DNA of 64,000 nucleotides, from assembly GCF_000227685.2 (NCBI RefSeq), contig NZ_CP007029.1:1090501-1154500 (forward strand), read 5' to 3'. The first letter of the stretch is position 1. Every line of letters begins with the position of its first letter. Origin of the DNA: Thioalkalivibrio paradoxus ARh 1. GTDB taxonomy: Bacteria > Pseudomonadota > Gammaproteobacteria > Ectothiorhodospirales > Ectothiorhodospiraceae. The translations under genes were made by a program, and so were the position numbers. Shown piece by piece: positions 55,209 through 62,419 of this stretch. The notes beneath the pieces were generated by a model. It was not told where the DNA came from and made no database searches. It worked only from the letters and a program-made list of their open reading frames with translations.

Positions 55209-57473
55209 TCAGAGCGCGATGCGCACCGGCTCGGCGACCGAGCCGCGCGCCTCGATGGCGCCGATCACCGCGGCGGCCGGGTAGCCCAGGCGGCGCAGTT
55301 CGTCGACACAGGCGGCAGCGCGCTCGGCCGGCACGCCGGCGAGCAGGCCGCCGGCGGTCTGCGGGTCGAACAGCAGCGGAAAATGCGGGTGCTTCGCCGC
55401 CCGTTCCAGGTCGGCGACGCCGCGCCGCAGGCGCAGGTTCTGCGGCTGCAGCGACGACACGATGCCGGCGGCCACGGTCTCGCCGGCCCCGTCCAGCAGC
55501 GGCACAGCGCCGACCTCCAGCACCGCGTCGACGTTGGAGGCGCGGGTCATCTCCAGCAGGTGACCGAGCAGCCCGAACCCGGTCACGTCGGTGCAGGCGG
55601 TGGCGCCGAAGCGCCGCAGGCAGTCTCCCGCCTGCTGGTTGCTGACGCACATCGACGCGATCGCATCGCTGATCCAGCGGCCCTTGGCCTTGCCGCGCAT
55701 GTCGGCCGCGAACAGCGTGCCGGTGCCCAGCGGTTTCGTCAGCACCAACGCGTCGCCGGCCTGCAGCCCGCCCTTGCGCCAGATCGCATCCGGGTCGACC
55801 AGTCCGTTCACCGTCAGGCCGAAGGCGAGTTCTGCGCCCTCGCTGGAATGCCCGCCGGCGAGGACCGCTCCGGCCGGTTCGAGCACCGCCAGTGCGCCGG
55901 CCAGCAGTTCGTACAGCGCCTCCTCGACCACGCGTTCGCGCCCGTAGGGCACGGTTGCGATCGCCAGCGCCGACTGCGCCTCGGCGCCCATCGCGAACAG
56001 GTCGCCGAGGGCGTGGTTGGCCGCAATCCGGCCGAAGGTGTAGCTGTCGTCGATGAACGCCCGGAAGTAGTCGACACTCTGCACCAGCAACCGACCCTCC
56101 GGCACCGAGAGTACGGTTGCGTCGTCCGGTGCGTCGATGCCGAGGACGACGTCGTCTCGACGGGTCACCGGCAGGCGCTGCATCACCCGGGTCAGCACGG
56201 TGCTGCCGACTTTCGCCCCACAGCCGCCGCAGCGCATCGCCAGCGTCGAGAGTTCCCGGATGGCCTGTTCGTCCGCGACACCCGAGGCCAGTTCAGGGCC
56301 TTTTGTTTCATCCATTTGTGGAAGGTTGTTATAGCGCTCCATGAAGCGACGGTCGATCCGGTCTTTCAGTCGCCAGAGCCATGCCCCTTCCATCGACCAG
56401 GCGCCGCGCGACGCTACCGCGTAACGGTCGCCGGTGCTGATCAGCCCGAGGAAACGACGCTGCGCGCGGTAGGGACGCAGCGGCCGTCCGGTGGCGGCAC
56501 GGCGCAGGTTGTCGGTCAGGACCGGCCCCTGACGGACCGCGAAGACGCCCGACTTCGGGCGGGGATCGGGCAGCGTGGCGACATCGCCGGCGGCGAACAC
56601 GCCGGGATGCGACAGCGACTGCAGCCGATCGTCGACCCGGATGAAGCCGGCCGCGTCGACCGCCAGCCCGGACTCGCGCGGCCAGGCCGGCGCAGAGGCC
56701 GAGGTCACCCACAGCACCGCGTCGGCGTTCACCTCCGGTCGACCGTCCGCCCGCACCGTTCCCTCGCGGACCTCGACCACGGTGTGCCCGGTGAGCACGC
56801 GGATGCCGCGCTCGCCGAGCACCCGCTGGAAACGGCGGCGCACACCCGGGCTGTGCGTCGGCAGGATCTCGGGGCCCTGGGTCAGCAGCAGGTATTCCAG
56901 GCGGTTCGGGTCGTCGCCGTGCTCGGCCAATAGGCGGCGCAGCCGGTACCGGGTCGCGAGGGCAAGCTCGACGCCGCCTGCGCCACCACCGACCACCGCA
57001 ACGCGGAACCGGCCCTGGCTCGCGGCGACACGATCGATCAGGCGCTCCCAGCCTTCGAGGAACCGATCGATCGGCTTCACCGGCAGCGTGTGTTCCGCGG
57101 CGCCGGGCACCTGCATCGTGCCCGGCCGGGAGCCCGTGTTGATCGACAGCAGGTCGAAGGCGACCGGAGGCCGACCGGCGACCCGGACGCTGCGCTGTTC
57201 CAGGTCCAGCGCTTCCACCTCGCCGTGGTAGAGCCGGGCGCCGGCGAAGCGGGCCAGCGGCCCGAGGTCGATGTGGCACTCGTCGAAGTCGTAGTGGCCG
57301 GCGACGTAGCCCGGGAGCATGCCGGAATAGGGCGTGTGGATGTCCCGAGTGATCAGCGTCAGGCGCAGGCCGGGCAGCGGCCGCATGCCGAAGCGGCGCA
57401 GCACCGCGACATGCGAGTGGCCACCGCCGACGAGCACCAGATCTTTCGCGACGGGGGCGGACGAAGTCTGCAT
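55209..57473 (-). CDS. selD: FAD-dependent oxidoreductase-SelD fusion (selenophosphate synthase)
   Basis: 754 residues. The first 385 form an FAD/NAD(P)-type oxidoreductase of the NDH-2/SQR kind (LVLVGGGHSHVAVLRRF; VAVVGGGAGGVELAL; VFAAGDVATL). From about 405 on it is SelD, which makes selenophosphate from selenide and ATP: MRCGGCGAKVGS carries the likely catalytic Cys418 and Lys421, followed by VLGIDAPDDATVL, QSVDYFRAFIDD, AGGHSSEGAELAFG and TDVTGFGLLGHL. The active site uses Cys, not selenocysteine. The ATG shares a base with the egtD stop, so the gene is the last of a senA-egtD-selD operon. The oxidoreductase part may supply reduced selenium; that is an inference. Confidence 0.92.
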   Translation of the reverse strand: MQTSSAPVAKDLVLVGGGHSHVAVLRRFGMRPLPGLRLTLITRDIHTPYSGMLPGYVAGHYDFDECHIDLGPLARFAGARLYHGEVEALDLEQRSVRVAGRPPVAFDLLSINTGSRPGTMQVPGAAEHTLPVKPIDRFLEGWERLIDRVAASQGRFRVAVVGGGAGGVELALATRYRLRRLLAEHGDDPNRLEYLLLTQGPEILPTHSPGVRRRFQRVLGERGIRVLTGHTVVEVREGTVRADGRPEVNADAVLWVTSASAPAWPRESGLAVDAAGFIRVDDRLQSLSHPGVFAAGDVATLPDPRPKSGVFAVRQGPVLTDNLRRAATGRPLRPYRAQRRFLGLISTGDRYAVASRGAWSMEGAWLWRLKDRIDRRFMERYNNLPQMDETKGPELASGVADEQAIRELSTLAMRCGGCGAKVGSTVLTRVMQRLPVTRRDDVVLGIDAPDDATVLSVPEGRLLVQSVDYFRAFIDDSYTFGRIAANHALGDLFAMGAEAQSALAIATVPYGRERVVEEALYELLAGALAVLEPAGAVLAGGHSSEGAELAFGLTVNGLVDPDAIWRKGGLQAGDALVLTKPLGTGTLFAADMRGKAKGRWISDAIASMCVSNQQAGDCLRRFGATACTDVTGFGLLGHLLEMTRASNVDAVLEVGAVPLLDGAGETVAAGIVSSLQPQNLRLRRGVADLERAAKHPHFPLLFDPQTAGGLLAGVPAERAAACVDELRRLGYPAAAVIGAIEARGSVAEPVRIAL

Positions 57474-58438
57474 CAGGAACCCTCCACCGCGAGGAGTTGC
57501 ACGCTGAACAGCGCGTCGGGATCGAGCCAGACCGCGTCGGGCCGGAACCCGGCTCGACAGGCCAGCGCCTGGAACTCGTCGACGCGGTATTTGTAGGAAT
57601 TCTCGGTGTGAATGGTCTCGCCGGCGTCGAACTCGAAGCGCTCCCCGGCCAGCTGCACGGCCTGCGGCCGGACGCTGGCCAGGTGCATCTCGACGCGTCC
57701 GTGTTCCGCGTTGTAACGAACCTGGTGTCGCCAGGCCTGCAGGTCGAAGTCTGCCCCGAGTTCCCGGTTGATCCGTCGCAGCAGGTTCAGGTTGAATGCC
57801 GCGGTCACGCCGTCGGCGTCGTCGTAGGCGGCCTCGAGCCGCTCCGGATCCTTCTTCAGGTCGACGCCGATCAGCAGGTATCCGCCCGGGCCCACCAGTT
57901 CAGCCACGGTGGTCAGAAACGCAACTGCGTCGTCGGGGGTGAAGTTGCCGATGCTCGAACCCGGGAAAAACGCGACCCGGACCCCGGTAGGGGTGTTCGG
58001 CGGCAGCTCGAGCAGGCGCGTGAAGTCGGTACACGCCGCGTGGACCTCGAGCCAGGGATACTCGGCCGCGACCTGTTCGGCCGCGACCCACAGATGATCC
58101 CGGGAGATGTCCATCGGCACGTAGGCGCAGGGCTGCAGCCCATCGAACAGCAGGCGGGCTTTCGCTGGAGTGGCCCCGCCAGGCTCGACCAGCAGTGCGC
58201 CGGTCCCGACGCGCGCGGCGATCTCGGGGGCATAGGTTTGCAGGATGCCCATCTCGGTCCGGGTCGGGTAATACTCGGGCAGCCGGGTGATTGCGTCGAA
58301 CAGGTGCGAACCCTCGGCGTCGTAGAAGAACTTCGGCGGAATGCAGCGCGGTTTCTGCCGCAGCCCGGCCAGCACCTCGGCGGCGAAATCGGCGGGCGTG
58401 GGATGGAGGTCGTGATACTGGATCCGTGGCGTCGGCAC
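57473..58438 (-). CDS. egtD: L-histidine N-alpha-methyltransferase EgtD
   Basis: 321 residues from a GTG at 58438, with GAGGAG nine bases upstream; the longer in-frame reading overlaps the preceding gene. EgtD trimethylates histidine to hercynine with SAM. Diagnostic parts are PPKFFYDAEGSHLFDAITRLPEYYPTRTE at the N-terminus, the SAM-binding region VEPGGATPAKARLL, and FFPGSSIGNFTPDDAVAFL; the C-terminus has ENSYKYRVDEFQAL. Hercynine is the shared precursor of ergothioneine and selenoneine. The gene is 49 bp after the senA-like gene and overlaps the selD fusion. Confidence 0.95.
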   Translation of the reverse strand: MPTPRIQYHDLHPTPADFAAEVLAGLRQKPRCIPPKFFYDAEGSHLFDAITRLPEYYPTRTEMGILQTYAPEIAARVGTGALLVEPGGATPAKARLLFDGLQPCAYVPMDISRDHLWVAAEQVAAEYPWLEVHAACTDFTRLLELPPNTPTGVRVAFFPGSSIGNFTPDDAVAFLTTVAELVGPGGYLLIGVDLKKDPERLEAAYDDADGVTAAFNLNLLRRINRELGADFDLQAWRHQVRYNAEHGRVEMHLASVRPQAVQLAGERFEFDAGETIHTENSYKYRVDEFQALACRAGFRPDAVWLDPDALFSVQLLAVEGS

Positions 58439-58487
58439 CTGGCGGTTCTCCTCGTTCGCGGCAGGACGGGACGGTTTTGCGGAACGG

Positions 58488-59792
58488 TCAGCGATCGGCC
58501 GCACAGGTCCGGAACCCGGCGAACACGTCGTTGCGCTCCGGACCATAGTAGTTGCGCCAGGTATTGCGGATCAGCCTCGATCGGGTCGCCCAGGCGCCTC
58601 CGCGCAGCACCCGGGTCTGGCCGAACAGCGGCTGCGAATAGTCCTGGTACATATCCGGGGTGAAGCCGGGGTAGGGCGCGAAGACGGTGTCGGTCCATTC
58701 CCAGGCGTTTCCGAGCATCTGGCGACAACCGAAGGCGCTGTCGCCAGCAGGCAGCGCGCCCACGTCGAGCGTATCCAGCGCGCCGCCGTCCAGGTTCGCT
58801 CTCGAAGGATCGGGTGCAGCCTCGCCCCAGGGGTACCGCCGCTTTACCGGAGCCAGCTGCGTGCCGTTTGCAGCCGGTTCGCCGGCAGCCGCGACCTCCC
58901 ACTCGAGTTCCGTCGGCAGCCGCCGGCCCGCCCAGCGGCACCAGGCCCTCGCTTCGTACCAGCTGACGTGGATCACCGCGGCATCGGGGGGCAGCGGCTC
59001 CCAGCGGTCGAAGCGTCGCCGTTCCCAACCGTCGCTGCCTGGCCGCCAGTAGACCGGATGCTCGAGGCCCGTCGCCTCGCGCCAGCGCCAGCCGTCCTCG
59101 TCCCAGTACTCGCGCCTGCGGTATCCGCCATCCTCGACGAAGGCGGCGAACTCGGCATTGCTGACCGCCGCGCGGGCAATGCGGAACGGCGCCACCTCCA
59201 TCGGGTGCGCCCATTTCTCGTTGTCGAACGCGAACGCGCCGTCCGGGGATGCGCCGAGCTGGAACAGCCCGCCCGGTATCTCGGCGTCGCCGGCGAGTCC
59301 CCCGGCGGTCCACGCGCGATCGCGCGGGCGTCCGATCTCCGGTGGCGGGTAGGCCAACGTCTGGCGGGTGTAGGTGAAAGCCTCGGTGTGCATGTCCTCG
59401 TGGAACACCGCGTACTGCACCAGGTAGTCGCGCCGGGGCTCGGTGCCGCCCTGCTCGAGGTGGGTACAGACCCTCCGCTGCACGTCGTCCATGTAGGCGA
59501 GGGTGTCATCGAGTGTGGGCAATGGCAGATCCCAGCGGCTGTCGTGCGCAATGCGGATCGAATCGAACAGCCGGTCGACGTCCGGCCGCGTGGGAGCCTC
59601 TCCGAAGTGGTGGCGCAGTACCCAATACTCGTGAAAATAGGCGGCATGGCCGATTTCCCACCGCAGGGGGTTCACGACCGGCAGTCGCGGGCCCATCAGC
59701 TGCCGGTCGTCCAGGCCGCGGATCAGCGTCAGCGTCCGGGCCCGGGCGTCTTTGATCTGCGCGATCAGTTGCTGTGGGTCGGGCAGGTCCAT
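58488..59792 (-). CDS. senA: SenA/EgtB-type enzyme, probable selenoneine synthase
   Basis: 434 residues from the ATG at 59792. The N-terminal DinB-like domain holds the iron ligands H49 (WEIGHAAYFHEYW) and H131/H135 (VFHEDMHTEAF). The C-terminal formylglycine-generating-enzyme-like domain carries HVSWYEARAWCRWAGRRLPTELEWE and GNAWEWTDTVFAPYPGF, then RVLRGGAWATRSRLIRNTWRNYY. EgtB and SenA share this plan; EgtB joins a thiol and SenA a selenosugar to hercynine. The call as SenA rests on the neighbours (SenB-type transferase, SelD fusion, EgtD). No EgtA or EgtC is present here, which argues against the ergothioneine route. Confidence 0.85.
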   Translation of the reverse strand: MDLPDPQQLIAQIKDARARTLTLIRGLDDRQLMGPRLPVVNPLRWEIGHAAYFHEYWVLRHHFGEAPTRPDVDRLFDSIRIAHDSRWDLPLPTLDDTLAYMDDVQRRVCTHLEQGGTEPRRDYLVQYAVFHEDMHTEAFTYTRQTLAYPPPEIGRPRDRAWTAGGLAGDAEIPGGLFQLGASPDGAFAFDNEKWAHPMEVAPFRIARAAVSNAEFAAFVEDGGYRRREYWDEDGWRWREATGLEHPVYWRPGSDGWERRRFDRWEPLPPDAAVIHVSWYEARAWCRWAGRRLPTELEWEVAAAGEPAANGTQLAPVKRRYPWGEAAPDPSRANLDGGALDTLDVGALPAGDSAFGCRQMLGNAWEWTDTVFAPYPGFTPDMYQDYSQPLFGQTRVLRGGAWATRSRLIRNTWRNYYGPERNDVFAGFRTCAADR

Positions 59793-59965
59793 CGCATATC
59801 TCGTGGGGTTCGGTCGAAGGGCGCGACGGTTGGGCACGGCCCGAGGGGTCGCTGTCGTGTTTCCTGCGTCGGCACAACCTACGGGGTATCGTTGCCGATG
59901 GCCAGCATTGTAGAGTCGGCGCGCACGTTCCGGTACGCCGAAATATCGCGCATCATGCGTCCCAG
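59793..59965. promoter_or_regulatory. Divergent promoter region of the selenoneine locus
   Basis: This 173-bp gap separates the minus-strand senA-egtD-selD operon from the plus-strand senB gene. Shared control of the two halves is likely, but I see no confident promoter or operator sequence. Confidence 0.45.
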
Positions 59966-60919
59966 ATGCGAATACACTTGATCACGCCGTCTCCGTCGCC
60001 GTCCCGGGGAGGGAACTGGACGACCGCGGCACGCTGGGCCCGGATCCTGCGAGGGCTTGGGCACCGCGTGCGGGTCGCGCGAACCTACCGGGGGGAGGCG
60101 GCGGACCTGATGGTGGCCCTGCACGCATGGCGCAGCGCGGATTGGATCGCGGGTTTCGCCGATCGGCATCCTTCTCGCCCGCTGGTGGTGGCTCTGACCG
60201 GGACCGACGCCTACCGCTTCATCCACAGCCACCCGGAGCCGACGCTGCGCTCGCTGGAGCTGGCCGACCGCCTGGTCGGGCTGCACGACCGGATCGGGGA
60301 CGTGCTGCCGCCCGAGCAGATCGGCAAGCTGCGGGTCATTTACCAGTCGGCTCCGCCGGGACTGCCGCGCGATCCGTACCGGCGTGGGTTTCGCGTCTGC
60401 GTGGCCGGGCACCTGCGCGAGGAGAAGGATCCGCTGCGCCCGGCCCTGGCGCTGCGCGGGCTGCCCACCGCCAGCCGCCTGCGCGTCGACCATTACGGCG
60501 GCGCACACAGCCCCGACTGGGCCGACGCGGCCCGTGCCGAGATGGCCGCCAACCCGCGCTACCGCTGGCACGGGGAGGTACCGCATTATCGCTTGCGGCG
60601 GGTGTTCGCCCGGTCCCAGCTGCTGGTGTTGCCCTCGCGCATGGAGGGCGGGGCGAACGTGATCTCGGAAGCGGTGATGGCAGGCCTGCCGGTGATCGCT
60701 TCGCGCATCGCCGGGTCTGTCGGGCTGCTGGGAGACGATCATCCCGGCTACTACCCGGTGGCCGACACCGGGGCGCTGCGCGCACTATTGCTGCGCGCGG
60801 AGTCGGACAAGCAGTTCCTCCAAATGCTGGAACGGGCCTGCGCCGCGTGCCGGCCGCGGTTCAAGCCCCGGCGTGAACACCGTGCCTGGGAGGCACTGCT
60901 GCGTGACATAGGCTGTTAG
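59966..60919 (+). CDS. senB: SenB-type glycosyltransferase, probable selenosugar synthase
   Basis: 317 residues from the ATG at 59966; the longer in-frame reading runs antisense through the senA start. It is a GT-B glycosyltransferase: ITPSPSPSRGGNWTTAARWARILRGLGHRV at the N-terminus, LVVALTGTDAYRFI, VCVAGHLREEKDPLRPALALRGLP and the donor-site segment LVLPSRMEGGANVISEAVMAGLPVIASRIAGSVGLLG. The GGNW-TA start and TGTD motif are those of the family that includes SenB, which joins selenophosphate to a UDP-sugar. Its stop codon is supplied by the first bases of a REP-like unit. Confidence 0.88.
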   Translation: MRIHLITPSPSPSRGGNWTTAARWARILRGLGHRVRVARTYRGEAADLMVALHAWRSADWIAGFADRHPSRPLVVALTGTDAYRFIHSHPEPTLRSLELADRLVGLHDRIGDVLPPEQIGKLRVIYQSAPPGLPRDPYRRGFRVCVAGHLREEKDPLRPALALRGLPTASRLRVDHYGGAHSPDWADAARAEMAANPRYRWHGEVPHYRLRRVFARSQLLVLPSRMEGGANVISEAVMAGLPVIASRIAGSVGLLGDDHPGYYPVADTGALRALLLRAESDKQFLQMLERACAACRPRFKPRREHRAWEALLRDIGC

Positions 60920-61110
60920 CGTGAAACTCACGGCCTGTCTCGTGTCCCGGGCAACCCGTAGGGCGGAAGAGCGCAGCGTCATCCGCCGCTCGGCATTCGG
61001 GCCTCCCCGGCGCCTGCGGCAATCCGGGCGCCGGATGGCGGATGACGGCCTTCGGCCTTTTCCGCCCTACGCGTCTTTCATCATCGGGGGGTGGCCGCTG
61101 GTCATGACAG
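60916..61110. repeat. REP-like palindromic unit, copy C
   Basis: A 195-bp unit nearly identical to copy A (12821-13012), with few substitutions and a short indel, 48 kb away. It begins at the stop codon of the senB gene (TTAG). Arms are GTAGGGCGGAAGAGCGCAGC / GTCATCCGCC and GGCGGATGACGGCC / CTTTTCCGCCCTAC-type. Confidence 0.85.
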
Positions 61111-61174
61111 TTAGCGTGAAAGTCACGGCCTGTCTCGTGTCCCGGGCGATCCGTAGGGCGGAAAAGCGCAGCGT
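61111..61174. repeat. REP-like palindromic unit, copy D (truncated)
   Basis: Directly follows copy C in the same orientation. The first 64 bp match (TTAGCGTGAAAGTCACGG up to GGAAAAGCGCAGCGTC), then the sequence diverges and the second arm is absent. A GGCTCG-AA-CGAGCC hairpin follows at 61182-61195. Confidence 0.8.
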
Positions 61175-61223
61175 CTTCGGGGGCTCGAACGAGCCAACAA
61201 AGAGCGCGTGCCGCGACGACCGC

Positions 61224-61925
61224 TCAGGGCTTGCGCAGCAGGTCGGCCCGATTCGGGTTGCGGAACTCGGCGACGCCATCCTCGCCCGCGTGCTGCATGA
61301 ACCGGTCGCGGATGGTCGCATACAGCACTTCGTCGATCGCGAATTCGGTGTGGGTCGCGCCGAGGACGCGGTCTTCGAACTCCTCGAACCCCTGGAACCG
61401 GCTGATGCTATCGAAGAAGATCTCGTCCTCCAGGATGAACAGGCCTTCGTCGACGGCGGTCTGCAATGCCTCGAAAGCCGCGATTCGAACATCACGTTCA
61501 TCATGAAAAAGTTTTAGAATATCATTGAATTCACCGGCATAAACAGGTTCCGAGAAATAGGCGATGCCGCCGGGTCTCAGCACGCGGTGGATCTCCGCGA
61601 GGCCCTGGCGCAGTCTTGGTTGCGGAACGTGATGCAACGACTTCAGCATGATCACCGCGTCGACCGAGTCATCGGCTTCGGCGATCGCCTCGATGCCGCC
61701 CAGCCGGAACGAGGCGCGGGGCAGGTCGCTGATCCGGAGGTTCTTCTCGTGCTGAGCCCGATCGACTTCGGTGGCGATGATCTCCGCTACCGGCAACTGC
61801 TCGGCGATGCGGCGCGTGGTCTCGGCCCTGCCGCAACCCAGTTCCAGCAGGCGCGCTCCGGCCACCGGGAGGCGTTCGGCGATCAGTTCCAGATCCGACA
61901 GGACCGGCAGCGGTCCGGATTTCAT
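61224..61925 (-). CDS. SAM-dependent methyltransferase (class I)
   Basis: 233 residues. The Rossmann-type SAM-binding motifs are ARLLELGCGRAETTRRIAEQ, then IIATEVDRAQHEKNL, VDAVIMLKSLHHVPQPRLRQGLAEIHRVLRPGG and AYFSEPVYAGEFND. This is the methyltransferase-11 type; the substrate is not evident. Part of the gene (about 61500-61545) is unusually AT-rich for the window, which hints at foreign origin or relaxed constraint there. A GGAG lies about 15 bases before the ATG. Nearness to the selenoneine locus is suggestive, but the genes are separated by REP units and are convergent. Confidence 0.85.
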   Translation of the reverse strand: MKSGPLPVLSDLELIAERLPVAGARLLELGCGRAETTRRIAEQLPVAEIIATEVDRAQHEKNLRISDLPRASFRLGGIEAIAEADDSVDAVIMLKSLHHVPQPRLRQGLAEIHRVLRPGGIAYFSEPVYAGEFNDILKLFHDERDVRIAAFEALQTAVDEGLFILEDEIFFDSISRFQGFEEFEDRVLGATHTEFAIDEVLYATIRDRFMQHAGEDGVAEFRNPNRADLLRKP

Positions 61926-62299
61926 CAGTTGCAGGGGAGTCTCCTTGCGTGGGCGGGTTCGCCGTCAGGGTAGCGATTTCCCGGTGATTGTCACGCCCAT
62001 CCCGGTCGGTGCACCGGGAGTGTTCCGCTAGGGCGCCCGCGTGGTCGAGGTGGGGCAGGTGCTCACCGGTTGCACGGGGTGCCACGGTCGGACCGTACAC
62101 CTGCTTGTTCGCGCGCGCTGCCGCAACATGGGACCCTGCGCCGAGAGGCTGGCGCGGGCATCGTCCCGCTGGAGCCAGCGACCGGTATTCCGGGCATGTG
62201 CCGGTGATCGATCGCCGGGCGCGGGTTTGAACCCGAAGTCGGTTCTGGTAGTCACCGCCGGTGCCGGGAACCGTGGACGCGGAGAACGGGAGCCGCTGC
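61926..62299. other. Intergenic stretch with nothing recognisable
   Basis: About 370 bp between the divergent methyltransferase gene and the small ORF at 62300. I see no gene, strong hairpin or repeat. Confidence 0.4.
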
Positions 62300-62419
62300 A
62301 TGAAGGTTGAATATATCGTGATGCCGGTTGGGGCCGGAGTCGATCGACCCGGTCGGGTTGCCGATTGCCGCCGGGCAACGGGGCCGCGTGCCTGTGGACT
62401 CGACCCGGTGATGTCGTGA
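62300..62419 (+). CDS. 39-codon ORF overlapping the ABC exporter start
   Basis: The ORF starts at an ATG preceded by GGGAG at 7 bases and ends with a TGA that overlaps the GTG start of the ABC exporter (GTGA). The product begins MKVEYIVMPVGAGVDRPG, has no membrane segment and matches no family I know. The overlap suggests translational coupling, so it may be a leader peptide, but a chance ORF cannot be excluded. Confidence 0.35.
   Translation: MKVEYIVMPVGAGVDRPGRVADCRRATGPRACGLDPVMS

Noticed and set aside
56180-56220. Selenocysteine in the SelD active site
   Set aside because: The codon at the active-site position reads Cys and there is no in-frame TGA.
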